From assembly GCA_037447655.1 (NCBI GenBank), contig JBBHKE010000609.1:1-61475 (forward strand): a stretch of DNA of 61,475 bases. Direction: 5' to 3'. The notes beneath the pieces were generated by a model that was not told the origin of the DNA, ran no database searches, and saw only the letters and a list, made by a program, of their open reading frames with translations. The first letter of the stretch is position 1; each line of letters begins with the position of its first letter. This document shows, piece by piece, positions 11,546 through 24,009 of the stretch. This DNA comes from Zygnema cylindricum (taxonomy: Eukaryota; Streptophyta; Zygnematophyceae; Zygnematales; Zygnemataceae). The translations under genes and the position numbers were made by a program.

Positions 11546-12300
11546 TCCATTTAATGTTTTGTTAAAGTGTCGTTACAGTGTAGTCCACGCTCCGTTACAC
11601 TTTGTCAAAGTATCATTAAAGTTAAGTTTCATTAGGGGTGTAGTGCCAGTGAAAGTTGAGTTTAAGTGAAGTTAAATCACAGTTAAGCAAAGTTAACTGC
11701 TCTGTTAAATCCCGTTAAACTCCTGTTAAATGTCAATGAATGTGCTTTAAATTTCAATGAATGTGCTTTAACAGTTCCGTCAAAGTTAAGTTAAATATTT
11801 GTTAAGTTTTAGTTAAATTCCAGTTAAATTCAAGTTTAATTTTCCTTAAAGTGAAGTTAATATTTCTTAAAGTGCAATTATAGTTCCAACAAACTCCAAG
11901 TTAAAGTAGAGTTATTGTTCCGTTGAGGCGATGTTAAAGCTAAGTTTATGACAATTATTGTTGTTTAGAGTTTAGTTTAAATCCCGTTAAATCTGAGTTA
12001 AAGCTATGTGAAAGCTAAGGTAAGGTCAGTTAAAATTAAAGTGCAGTTGAATTTCAGTTAATTAGAGTTAAATGCCAATTAATGTCGCGTTAAAATAAAG
12101 CTGCGTGAGAGTCGTTAGTATTTAGTTAAAATTGCAGTTAAGGTTTCCTTAATGTCTCGGTAGGGTTCAGTTAAAGCGCCGTTAGAATTCAGTTAATGTT
12201 TCGTTATATATTTGCTAAATTTCCGTATATTTAAGTTAAACTTAAGAAATTTCCAGTTAATGTCAAGTTAAAGTTGAGCTGAAGTCCTGCTAAAGTAACC
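11546..12300. repeat. Degenerate GTTAA-rich repeat, plus polarity (right part)
   Basis: This continues the 9310-9800 repeat after the fold-back insertion, with gttaaa/agttaa units on the plus strand up to the polarity switch near 12300. Confidence 0.75.
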
Positions 12301-12986
12301 AGCCCTTGAACCCTGACGAAAATTTAATTGAATTCTAATGGAACTTTAAACTTATACCTTTAACGGGAGTGTAATTGACCTTTGAGCAAACTATAACAGA
12401 ACATTGATTTAACTTGACGTTTATTGAAATTTAATCTAGCTTTAAATTAGCTTTCAATGAACTTGAACTGAGCGTTACGTGATAATCACTCAGCATAAAC
12501 AGAGGACCTTCCCTGATTTTAACTGGACATCAACTCAATAACTAAGCTTTAGCTTGATGTGACTTCGCTGTAACGACGCTTTAACTGAACTTTAACCAGA
12601 CCTTTAATGAAACTCTAACTGAATTGTAACTTCACATTAAAGGGACTCTTAACTTAAGTTTAACTCAACTCTTAACTGGACTTTAACTTAACATAACTTA
12701 ACTTCAACGAAACATCGCCTGATCGCTGACTGAGCTATAGCAGAACAATAACTGAAGTTTAACTTAACTTTAACTGCACTTTCAAATCGAGCTTCATCGG
12801 AGCTTTAATGGGACATTAACGGCCCTTCAACAGAGAATTAACTAAACTTTAACAACAGTTTAATGGCACGGTCAGCGACTCATTTCACTGAACTCTAGCT
12901 TTACGTTAACTGAACTTAACTGCAACTTAACTTTAACGGGACTATAACTAGACATTGACCTAACTTTAACCGTACTTTAACTCGAT
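12301..12986. repeat. Degenerate TTAAC-rich repeat, reversed polarity
   Basis: The same short units occur in inverse complement (tttaactgaactttaac and the like). With the preceding tract this forms a large imperfect inverted structure centred near 12300. Confidence 0.75.
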
Positions 12987-12989
12987 TTA

Positions 12990-13930
12990 GGGCACTTTCC
13001 CATGTAACCGAAACTTTAGTCTAGTAACTTTGTTTTTAGCGAAGATTCTCCGTACTACTTTCAGAGCATTTGTATGTAAAAAAATCAAATCGTTACTTTA
13101 AATCGTGACGGATGTATACGTGGGTGAAATTTGTGACGGTTTGTAGACGACTACAAAACTCGCAACAATTGTTGACGTTTACAAAATAACGACGTTTGTA
13201 GACGTCTATCTACTTGTGACATTGTAGATGTTTAGGATTTGTGACATATTGACGTCACGCTCACTTATGATAGCGTCGACGTCACTAAATCTAAAACATT
13301 CCGCCATGGTTTTCCGATTTTGTATTATCGTCCGTTGCCATCAAAATAAGCTATAAGACAACCAAAAGAAATATTTTTTAGAGATCTTTCATTTGATACC
13401 TTTCTTGCTTTTTTTCATTGCAAGAATTGTGAGATACACGCGTTAGTGGGAGAGGGAGAGAGAGAGAGAGGCGCTTTCACGAACTTCGCTTTTGCGAAAT
13501 GGCGTCCGTTGGTCGAGACCCCTCCACTGCCTCTGTACGGAAAAAGGTGCACGGAAAAAGTACGTACAGGCTGTAAACATGCAGTGGATTTTTTTTTTGA
13601 GGAAAATGTTGTCAAAAACCTCTGACGCTTGCGAAATCATATGCATATTCGCCCACGTCGTGGAACTTTATTTAAAATCACCTCGCGAGGTGATTTTATT
13701 AAAGTTTGAAGATGAGCTAGAAGGACGCGAAAGTGGGTCGAAACTCGCTAAACGATAAACTACATCGCGATAGACGACAAACTGCGGTACAGCTATAGCT
13801 TTAATGGAACGCAACTTGTACGGTGGTAATTTGAATTTTTTGGTACGGCTGCATATTTTTTCCTTTTTTTCCAAGTTATAAAGGAAAATGACAGAAAATA
13901 GCTGTAACTTTAGCACATGGGAAAGTGCCC
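12990..13930. mobile_element. Non-autonomous PIF/Harbinger-like element 1 (TTA target duplication)
   Basis: The 941-bp element begins GGGCACTTTCCCATGT and ends ACATGGGAAAGTGCCC. Perfect TTA duplications flank it at 12987-12989 and 13931-13933. A 3-bp TTA/TWA duplication with GGG-starting ends is typical of PIF/Harbinger. Short open frames inside (for example 13492-13758) resemble no known transposase. Confidence 0.78.
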
Positions 13931-13933
13931 TTA

Positions 13934-14771
13934 GTGTTCGTCTCTATGTGCCAAAGTAGTGGTTTTTTTGTGTCGTTTTCCTGTAAAACTTAGAGCTGTA
14001 CTGCGCAAGTTTCAACCGTACAAAAAAATAGAAAAAGGAAAAGTACATTTTGCGTCATCATCGAATTTGAAATGTACTACATGTTGTCGTTTTGTGTTCT
14101 TCGACCCACGGCCACGCCAAAAAACGTCACCTTCAAACTTTTCTTTAAAACACATGGCCGGTGTGTTTTAAAACAAAGTATTTTCGAAAAACAAATAGGA
14201 ACTTGTATTCGCACATGTAAAAAGTTTTCCAAAAATATCAAAAGAATTCAAGCGACGACGAAAAGTGCACGATCCGCTATGTTTTGTCCGTTTGCGTTCA
14301 AGTATGACGAGCTAAAGTACACAATTTGTTTGGTTTTTTCCTTTTGCGCCTGGTACGGATTTTATTTCCTGAGGGGTCTCAAGATTCCGATGCCATTTCA
14401 CGTCGAGTGGAGCAAAGGCAAAGTTTTTATTTCCCGAGGGGTCTCAAGATTCCGATGCCATTTCACGTCGAGTGGAGCAAAGGCAAAGTGCATCTTCTTC
14501 AACCGTGAAACGACACAGGCTGGAAGGCGGTACGTCTACAATGTCACGAAAACTCATGCGACGTCACAAGCAACTACAAAAAATAGCGTGCGTCATCAGA
14601 GATTGTACACTGTCGACTGCCGTCACGGGCATTGTCGACGTATACAATCGTCACGCCCTTAATTGACAACTTCGTTTGGTACACATAGGGATACCCGAAA
14701 TCCGCGTCCGCCGGATCTGCGCTAAAAAACAAAGGAATTTCTCTAAGTTTGAAGTACATAGAGACGCACCC
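13934..14771. mobile_element. Non-autonomous PIF/Harbinger-like element 2, abutting element 1
   Basis: The left end GTGTTCGTCTCTATGT and the right end, inverse GGGTGCGTCTCTATGT, match at 14 of 16 positions. TTA lies on both sides (13931-13933, shared with element 1, and 14772-14774). A 196-codon open frame at 14072-14662 contains an in-frame-disturbing 65-bp direct duplication (14361-14425 and 14426-14490). It shows no transposase motif, so I do not call it a gene. Confidence 0.65.
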
Positions 14772-14965
14772 TTAGCATAAGCGTACTGTAATTGATTTTC
14801 GCATACGTCATTTTCTATCGTGTTCACCTCCTTTTGCAGACGTGTTCGTGACCGTCCGATTGTTTTTTCTTTTGGGGTGTGAAACTGTGAATCAATAAAG
14901 TCTGTCTAGAAAGTACACTGGCGATCGTTATTAGAGTTAGTAACACTAAATCGGTAGCTGCAGTA

Positions 14966-15466
14966 CACCGCGAATCGTAATTAGAGTAAATTACTCTAAT
15001 TCGGTCGCTCGAAATTTCGACTCTATCACATCAAATAGAGTAAATGATTCTAATTTTTTCATTATGCTATTTAAGGTAAGGTTTAATTAGCGTTTTTAAT
15101 TATAATATTTGTTCTTTTTAAATAGTGTGGAATACGGACGACGTCCGACCGTGCAAAATTGTACTTTTATAAGCAAAAAAGTACAAATAATGATTTAATA
15201 CAGGCCATTATCATGTAACTGCGTTTTAACAAACCGCGTAGTGCAAACGTCTTAGTGACGATAAACTGTACGCTTTGTCAGATTCTGTATGAATACCTTA
15301 TTTACAGTAGAGGATATTAGCTTGCCAAATTAGAGTACACCGCATAAATTAGAGTAAATTCCTTTTTGAAACAGTTCAATCACATAAATTAGAGTAAATT
15401 ACTCTAATAAATTTTTTCTCTTTTTTTACCCTAATTTTTTCATTACTCTAATTACGATGCGCGGTG
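14966..15466. mobile_element. TA-inserting inverted-repeat element, CACCGCG family, copy 1
   Basis: The 501-bp element begins CACCGCGAATCGTAATTAG and ends with the inverse ..CTAATTACGATGCGCGGTG. It is flanked by TA (14964-14965, 15467-15468). Subterminal palindromes of gagtaaattactc type lie inside. Just upstream (about 14917-14963) is a remnant of another end of the same family (cactggcgatcgttattag). Relatives lie at 22436, 38116 and 61122. No transposase. Confidence 0.8.
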
Positions 15467-15468
15467 TA

Positions 15469-15750
15469 CTGTACTTTTTTTGGCCGAAAATCAGAAAATA
15501 GTGCTAGCATTCTAGCAACCTAGGTGAGGAAGTGGACTTCATTCGGCCACGTCTCCTTGCACTAACTTAGCAGTTACTCAGTTAGCACTATATACTTCTT
15601 ATTTCGCATCAACACCAAAAAAATGAAAAATCCTTTAATGTTTATAGCGATGGGCGCCACACCGGTGTAGTTTCAAAATTCTACGGAACATCCCAGCGTA
15701 TAGGAGCTACTCCAGAAGTGAGAGCCAGGTGATTCAAAGGTCGCTAAGCC
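15469..15750. other. Upstream region of EMC3
   Basis: This is the 282-bp space between a transposable element and the EMC3 start codon. It must contain the 5' UTR and core promoter, so the element is close to the promoter. No TATA box is clear. Confidence 0.5.
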
Positions 15751-18700
15751 ATGGCCGACCTTGTGTTGGACTCTCAGATTCGCGACTGGGTGTTACTACC
15801 TCTCACTGTAGTCATGATACTCATCGGAATATTGCGATTTTTTGTCGCCAGAATGACTCGTTCGGAGCCTCCTGTGGATCTCAAAGCTCTCAAACAAGGG
15901 TAATTCTCTCGAGACCTTTCCTGTTTCTGGAGTTATCTTACATTATATTGATTTTGTAACTCTTGAGTCTTTCAATCGCTTATTTTGGTGACAATCCTAT
16001 TTTGGCTCGTCGAAGAAATAATACCCATGCTAGTCTTAAGTGGTCTCTTATTGCTTGTTGGTAGTGGCTTAATGGTAATTATTTTTATGTTTTGTTTTCT
16101 GGATGAATACGTTTCATTTGTTTCAAAATAGGCAAGTGGTTCTAAGAGCACGGATTTTGCGAGGAGCTGGAGCTTACATTCCTTCCCGTGCTTTCCGAAT
16201 TCGTCGAGCTTATTTCAACAATGAGGTACCCTGCCCATCTCTTTTAGAGTTGATCACCTAACTTAGTTAAGTGGCTCATAATGAGCCACGTGACATAATT
16301 TTGTGTAGTTAATTCTAACATCGTTAACGCCAATAATACAGTTAACTCTAAGAGATGTGCACTGTAGTTCATTTCCAATCAAATTATGGGCTCTCTGTTT
16401 ATTTTTTGAGTCTCCGTACCTAAAATAATCAGGAGTGCTGCACTCGCCGATTCTGTCATGAGTGTTTAACAAATTAAACTCCTTGAGCCCTAACAGTGTT
16501 TAATCAGATAACTTACTTTTCATCATTTTAAAGGTTGGACCTGGCTGGTCAAGAATTAATTGCAAGAATACCCGTAATACAGAATCCATGATTAGGTTTT
16601 TGTGATTTGCAACTTCCTGAAGCATATGTGAAAGAGATTGTCTCTTTTTTTCAAGCCAATATCTTACTTCCCATCATTTCTCATGTACTCCACTAAGTTT
16701 TTACACTTCATGAGGGGTATTCTGCTCACAATCATGACCAAAGTTTGTCAGTTTGGGCTGTTTTTAACCCGTGAGTCAATAGCCTTTAGGGTTGCAATAA
16801 AACTTTCTTTCCGGAATCTACATCATCAAAAGTGCCAAGAAACTCTTGTCATATCATCCTACTTCATTTATCTTGATTCCGGTTGGTTGTCAATTCTACA
16901 CTCCCCATCGCTATTAGTGCTGTTAACACTAACACTTTTCAAGTGAGTGGACTACAAGACGCCACGTCTCTCTATGCTAAATTAATATTATACATTCTGC
17001 CATAATGTTGCATTACACTAATCGCAGTATTTTGACACTTGCTCTGTGTATATGTAACTTTAGCACGATTAGGGTTTCAATGCATCAAGCAGCTATTCCA
17101 ATCGTAGAGGGGGGTAGAGAGAGAGGGCGGTTGGGGGTGCAAGGCGGGTAAGAAGAGGGAGGGGGAGGGGGGGGGGGCTGGTGGGGAGAGAGAGGGTGGA
17201 ACCGATATTTCCTAACAGCATTTTCATTTGTAACTAAACTTTGTACCTAAACTTAGTTCCAAGCAAGCTATTGGTGCTGTTTTGAACATCACTGGAATAA
17301 CTCTTAAATCTTTCATTTCCTTGAAACTTCTGTATCACGCTCAATTTATACTTTATAGACAACTAATTGGAATTCTTTAACTTCACTACTGTCATTCTTA
17401 AGTGTGAGAACAGCAATTTTCTCATTTACTGATTTTTAATTTTACCAGAGTAATAGTAAACGATCCAAAAGGAAAAGTTGCCAGAATACAGAATATTAAT
17501 AAACTTAACTTAGTATAGAAACTTTTTTTCACATTTTCTTCTTGAAATTTAAGTTACCTAAAATGTTACTATTACTACATGGCTCCACTGCATGAAAACC
17601 CTAATTGCTTAGTTTCACGAAAGCTCACGATGAATTCACAGGTTGGAGCGTCATTGCAACTTTTAGCTTATAGAAACCTATACATTTTTATGATTACTCT
17701 ATCGTCTTACAACTAGAAGTAATTTTGAAAGTACACACCAGCTTGTTATTCATCCTTTTCAATTAGTACTTTAAAAGCAGAAAAGACAACAAAGATAAAC
17801 CAAATACAATGTAACTCAAGAGCAGCATAGATTCCCTGGCTTCCCGACAGGTCATTTACAGAGAGCCATGATTCCATAAGAATAACTGACGGCTGAATTT
17901 AATACTTTTAAAAAGAGAGACTGGAAATATGTTTTGGATTTGTTGAAGGCAGTTGTTGTTATTTGATGGATTAAATAACTATTTTCTCTCTTATTAAAAT
18001 TGCTCTAAGGGTTGTGCTAGAGTCTTCTACATGGATGGCGGCATAAACAATTTTCTTGTCACTTAGGTTGAATTCTTGTTGTCCTTTAATCTTTATATGC
18101 TATTTTTATAAGTATGTTTAAAGCCTGCTTTGACCCTGAAAAGTTTAGATGAACGTAGTCACAATTGCCGAATTATGTTACGCATGAATCCAAACCCTTA
18201 ATATTTTTCATTTGAGTCCACGTTGTACTTTTGTGAATAAATGATTTGCCACTTTTCTTTCCAGGAATCCGTGAAGCTCTTCACACTCAACCATCTGATC
18301 TGACTGTTGGATTAGGAATGATGGTGACCAGGAAAATGGCGTGTTGAATGTTCCAAAAGGGCAAACTTCATCTCCACAGGCTCAAATGTTTACTGATCCC
18401 AACATGGCAATGGATATGATGAAGAAAAATATCTCCATGATTGTGCCTCAGGTGTGCATCTTGTTCTTTTTGACACATAGTGCTTGAACTGGAGTCAGAT
18501 CGTATATGAACTTACAGTATTTGTGTTTACAGGAAATATATGCTGCAGATGTGTGTTAATACATTAGTAATACTGTTTTTTACGAATACTTAATTCAATT
18601 TAGGATTTTAAGGCACGCAAGAGACCACTCGGGCCTGGGCAAGTTTATCAAACAGGTTCTTAAAATGATGGATTGACTCTTTGTTTAAGGACTCCAGGCC

Positions 18701-20254
18701 TTCTTTGTTGAGCAAATGATTGTTGTTCAGGATGATTGTAATGGTATTTCTAAACTTTGTTGCTTGTTTGTGTTTGTACAGACTATCACGTTTGCCTGGG
18801 TTAATTTCTTCTTCTCTGGATTTGTAGCTGGTGAGTATTGCTCCCTTTTTTTCTTCCAGCGGATGCAATCTTGTAGTGGCTCTTGTAATAGCCAATGGGA
18901 AAGGGAGAAGGGCCCCTTCAATCTGCTTGTGAAACGACTCTGTCTGTATGTGGATGCAAATTTAACAACGATATTCAGTGTCACGCGCTTGTATGATGAT
19001 ATTTGTTTCTGTCTCAGGCATTCATGATGAATTTATGCGATGCTGAACTTGCAGCAAAAGTGCCATTTCCTCTCACTCAGCGTTTTCGCGGAATGCTTCA
19101 GAATGGCATTGACCTGAGCTCGGTCGATGTAAGCTATGTCAGCAGTCGCTCATGGTGAGACCTCTAACCGTTTTTTTTTTTTTTTTTTTTTTTAATTTTA
19201 ATGCGTCGCTCATGGTGATATCCCTAACGGTTTTTTATTTTGGTGTGTTTTTGTCTCATGTACGTCAAGCAAACAGAAGTGTCATAAACACATAGAGGGA
19301 TTTATACACTGGCAAGGAGGAATGCACTGATTAAGTGATGACTTTCTGGTTTGCCGCTGCCAGTACTTTCTCACAGTGTTGGAATTTAGGCTGGATCAAC
19401 TAAGAATATTTTGGGTTTTTCTGATGCAGGTATTTCCTCAATTTTCTCGGCCTTCGTGGTCTCTTCAGTTTACTTCTTGGGGAGGAAAATGGTGGGCCCT
19501 TTAATTTTGCCTGTCCATATACATGTCCTTGACAATGACAATGATAGCATGTTTTATAGCACGTTTGGGATCGCAAGAATATGTATTTGAGTTTTGAAAA
19601 GTCTCATTGTTCTTACAATAATATATTTTGGAGTTCAGAAATTCTGGTTGTTTTTGCAAGAGTGCGTTTTCGAGTTTGAAAAGTCTCATCGTGGTAGCGA
19701 GAATACGTGTTTGAGTTTGGAGAGACTCACCGTTTTTGCAAGAATATGTGGTTGCAGTTTGACAAGTCTCATTGTTTACGCCATAATACATGTTCTGGAA
19801 AGTCTCATTGTGTTTGTATGGTGGATGTGATGGGGTCCATGCAGCACAGGATGACGCACAGAAGCTGATGCAATCTCAGATGGCCATGCAAATGGGCGGC
19901 TTTGGTTCAGATCCTTCAAAGGTAAGTGGATATTTGCTGGTTACTTCTACTGTAAAATGGCTGTAAACCTGTATAACTGCTGCATGTTTACAATGTGTAT
20001 CTGGATGTTCGAGTTAAGAGGGGATGAGGAAGAACAAGGGGACTTGAAAGCAATGAGGAGAAATCTGCAGTGATGTTTGTTGGTTCTTGTTGGGCTTCTA
20101 AAAAGGATGTTTTTTATTCTTCACGCCTATTGGTCTTCTGCAGGTTTTGTCAGTCGAAAAGGATGCATTAGACCTCACCCAGCATGACTGGAAAGTGCCG
20201 TCAAGTGAACTGCGCGCCATTGAAACCTTGAAGCAACGACTACGGTCATTATGA
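15751..20254 (+). CDS. EMC3: ER membrane protein complex subunit 3 (EMC3), 8 exons, 253 aa
   Basis: EMC3 is the core transmembrane insertase subunit of the ER membrane protein complex. It belongs to the YidC/Oxa1/Get1 superfamily and inserts tail-anchored and multi-pass proteins. Exons: 15751-15899, 16132-16225, 18332-18451, 18782-18830, 19055-19154, 19430-19491, 19845-19921, 20144-20254; all introns are GT-AG and phases agree. The product starts [18 protein letters not shown]. It has membrane segments near residues 12-32, 120-137 and 177-195. Family hallmarks are [23 protein letters not shown] and [14 protein letters not shown]. At 253 residues it has the normal family length. Conservation with land plants is striking across the whole protein. 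Intron 2 (2.1 kb) is far longer than the others and holds a G-rich microsatellite. Confidence 0.96.
17100..17205. repeat. GA/G-rich microsatellite in EMC3 intron 2
   Basis: The run of gagaggg and poly-G units includes an uninterrupted G tract of about twelve bases near 17168. Confidence 0.85.
19597..19820. repeat. Degenerate ~45-bp minisatellite in EMC3 intron 6
   Basis: Units of the form 'aagtctcattgt...tttttgcaagaatatg' recur about five times between exons 6 and 7. Confidence 0.6.
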
Positions 20255-22433
20255 GTTCACCATGATATGGAATGTGAAGTAACTCAGTACTACGGCCGGA
20301 ATAGTTGTGGACGTCGTGGTATGACTCGAATTGTCAGTTCCATTTTTGTTGAAGTCGGCTGACGCTCAATCTACTAAAGTGACAAGAGGAAAAAGAGAGG
20401 GAGAGGGAGAGAGGAAAAGGTTGCTTGGTTCTATGTGGAGCTCTTCGCTGAATTCAGCTTGACTCTCTCTTGTATCTCTTCTGTACAATAAGAAGCTCCC
20501 ACACAGGCACCTAGTTTCTTATTTTTTACCATCAAAGGGCTTTGATATATGGTACACTTTTTTTTTATGTACTAAAAATATATTGACTTTGTGTACTTAT
20601 TCACAGCAGGTGATCAACATTATGTAACATGTTGACAAAGTGTCCAGCAGTGGACAGTTTCTCACAGACGTCAAAAAAGAAAAAATACTGTGACACAATG
20701 TCACATGTTCCTGCACTCGATATCAATTCTTTTGCCAGCCCATAAAACCTGTGAAAGTATGCTTGTAAAACATTTCACAATTAACTGTATTTTATAAACG
20801 AGCTGATTAGTTTGTACATTTGCTGACAAATTTAATACATCTACTGCTATTTTAGTCCTTTGGTCAGACCCAAAAGCTGTCTCCTAGTGATCATGCTCTA
20901 AGATATTGCATTTTCTCATCCTTTTCAGAATGAACGTTTTTATAAACAAAGGACAATGTGGAACCATACAGTTGCGAATTTGAAAGGAACCAGATAAGTG
21001 GAGAATCCAGTGGGTGCAAGGAGGTGTAGTACTATGCTCACTTAGGTTAGGTTTGTGTATTAATTATAACGTACTGAGCTTTATTAAGTAAGCGTGATGG
21101 TAAACGACCCGAGTATATGAGAACAATGAAAAGAAAAGCCAAACTGGAACTGGAAAGCTGAACACGGAAGAAAGCAAACTAGTCACCAACAAGATTTTGC
21201 CATCAGTAGATGAGATTATGGGGCATAGTCTGACACTGTGAGTGATTATGCGAGTAGGGGTTCTGCTTGTGAGGCATATATAATGGACAGTATTCAACAA
21301 AGACAGTTACTAAATCATTTTTACAAGCGACTACGAGTTCCGATTTGTGGAGAAAACATGCAGTTCAACAATGGTTCCAGTCTCAGCCAACCTTATTCAC
21401 TAGAATTGATGCTATTCACCATGAATCATTATCAGCATTAAAGAGTCATTTGTATGATGACTGTTTTGTGTTAACATTTGTATTTACACTACAAACAATG
21501 AGAACGACTGTGAAAACAACAACATATTAATAGCGTTAATTGCTGTCCCAAGGGTAAAATGAAAAATTGGGACCGGATTAGGGTTGTTAAGTCTAACAGC
21601 GATTCACGGCATAGTTGCACAAGTGGTCAGTAATTGTGACTCGGACCTAATCTAAAATCGTTGGGTGTTACTTGAAAGAATGAAAGTTGTGACACTGGTC
21701 GCAACTTTCTCCGGTCGAAAGAAAAAAGAAGTGTCAATAACACTGCTTAAGGGAGTGGGCGACAAACTGCCACGTTTCGCTACATTGAACTATTTTTATA
21801 CATCCTAATTTATGTCTACCTGAATAGTTTGTTTCCTAACGATGAGTAGTGTGGCCTACTCTAAAAGCATATTCATTTTGACCAATTTAGAAGAAGCACC
21901 TAATTTTTGAAGTTTCGAAGACATGTTACGAGGACGATAAAAAGACGTGAGGACAAAAAGGAGAGGGCTCCCAGGGCTCCTCCTCTCAAAATATCGTCTA
22001 CCACAAGTATGGATCTTTATTATTGTTATCACCACTATCATCATTATCGCTGTGTTATCATTATTATTGTTGTTATCTTAAGTTGCAACCATGTATTCAA
22101 ATGATTGTGACGCTTCATAAGCTATTTTTCCAGCTTTTACAGATTTAATCCTTATGATGTTTTGGTCCAATTAGAGAGGAGCAAATATAAATCGAAAAGA
22201 AAGACGGCGATGCTTCATCCTTGAGGAAGGACTGCGGACGACTCCTATTCCCACCAGAGCATTTGTAACTTTTTGCCCATTCCGAGGATTTTCCCAGAAC
22301 TCATCGGAAAACGGGTCTTGTTCACACCAAATTTTTGCACGCAACTCCGATTGAAGGTGTCCTATGACAAGTCACACGCTTTGACGTCATCAAACATAGG
22401 CGCGAAAACAAACCTGCAGTTTTTCAAACTTAC
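20255..22433. other. EMC3 3' flank and intergenic sequence, no gene seen
   Basis: It contains the EMC3 3' UTR, a GA-rich patch near 20390-20425 and an ATT/ATC-rich patch at 22015-22080. Open frames are short and unlike known proteins. Confidence 0.5.
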
Positions 22434-22435
22434 TA

Positions 22436-22956
22436 CACCGCGAATCGTAATTAGAGTATTGAAAAAATTATAGTACAAAAACTAAAAAAAACAATTAGAG
22501 TAATGAACGCTAATTTGTGTGATAGAGCTGTTTCAACTATGAAGTTTACTCTAATTTATTTAAGTACTCTAATTTGGCACGCTAATATCCTCTACTGTAA
22601 ATAAGGTATTTGTACAGAATTTGGCAAAACGTAACAGAATTTGGCAAAACGTACAGTTTATCGTCACTATGACGTTTGTACTACGCAGTTTGTTAAAACG
22701 CAATTACATGATAACGGCCTGTATTAAATCATTATTTGTACTTTTTTACTTAATAAAGTACAATTTTACACGGTCGGAGGTCGTCCGTACTCCACACTAT
22801 TTAAAACGAACCTATATTAGAATTAAAAACGCTAATTAAACTTTACCTTAAATAGAATAATGAAAAAATTAGAATCATTTACTCTATTTCATGTGATGGA
22901 GTCGAAATTTCGAGCGACCGAATTAGAGTAATTTACTCTAATTACGATTCGCGGTG
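22436..22956. mobile_element. TA-inserting element, CACCGCG family, copy 2 (inverted)
   Basis: The 521-bp element starts CACCGCGAATCGTAATTAG and ends CTAATTACGATTCGCGGTG, with TA on each side (22434-22435, 22957-22958). Its right part is the inverse complement of the left part of the 14966 copy (gagtcgaaatttcgagcg), so the two lie in opposite orientation. No transposase. Confidence 0.85.
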
Positions 22957-22958
22957 TA

Positions 22959-24009
22959 ATGTTCGAAGGACGACGACGGTGGTTCAAAGTTGGACAGTTT
23001 TTTCGCGCGAAAACAATGAAATAGCCGTTCGGATGTTGTTTTTGCTTCGTTAGCTTTTGGGTTTACCGTTGGCCTGTTTCAAAGAAAGACGCAACGTTAA
23101 CCCGACTTCAATATCCTCAAATATTTTGAGGAAGTCCTATTGTACGGTTTTCCGGGAACTTCCGAGAACAACAAAGTCGGTCAAGGAAGGCCGTACATTA
23201 TTCGAACGCCCGTCTGTTGCGGAAGTGATTTTTTTTCCGGTGTTCCGGAAGTGATTTTTTTTCCGGTGTTCCGGAAGTGAATTTTTTTCCGGTGTTGCGG
23301 AAGTGAATTTTTTTCCGGTGGGAATAGGCTATCAGAGACGCGAGTTTGGAGATTTCAAAGAGGACACGGGGACCAAAATTGGAAGAAAAAGCGCAGGATA
23401 TTTGATAAGTGGTACGGACGAACGTTCCGTATACGGTACGGTGCATGTGAACGATAAAGAGGTGGCCAAGTTCGGTTCGACTCGGTTTGGCTCGATTAGG
23501 TTCAGCTCGGATCGTCCCGACTCCGTTACAGTACGGGAAATTACATTCATATCAGTTCGAGTCGAATGCTGGCTCGAGAAGAATCATCGATTTTGAATCG
23601 TTGAAATTTTTTGCAAGTCGACAAATACGTGTTGTATTGGATGTAGGGAAAGTTCGTAGCTCAAATACAGTGTGGAGTCGCCCAACACACTCCGGGTTCA
23701 AAATATGGAGAGAATCAGAAACAGTGGTCAATTTGTACATTATGATTTGAATTTTGCAACCGCGGCAAAAATAAACGGAGACGCCGGCGCTTTGCAGTTG
23801 GTTTCAAACTGGAACAAGTACTCAGCAAATTCGAACGACTTGTGTTGAAACCAAAGCGGCAAGATTCAAATTGACGATCTTTTTTTAACTTTCAAATTAG
23901 CAAATCAGTCCTTTATACTACAGTGCTATACATTTTCAAACAATATCAGCTTAATTTAACAATCTGTGAGGTGAGGTGAGAAAGTGTCTTATCAACTTTT
24001 TTCTTTCCA
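22959..24009. other. Intergenic sequence upstream of the kinesin gene
   Basis: No gene recognised. Open frames at 23303-23596 and in the complementary strand have no identifiable motif. Confidence 0.45.
23218..23321. repeat. 27-bp tandem repeat, about 4 copies
   Basis: The unit is roughly ggaagtgattttttttccgg plus tgttcc, repeated four times; later copies have gaattttttt. Confidence 0.9.

Noticed and set aside
14072-14662. 196-codon open frame in the second Harbinger-like element
   Set aside because: It shows no DDE, Myb or other transposase motif, contains an internal 65-bp repeat, and fails to extend to a plausible full protein.
16638-16946. 102-codon hydrophobic open frame in EMC3 intron 2
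   Set aside because: It is a T-rich intronic sequence with no recognisable domain, and EMC3 splices across it.
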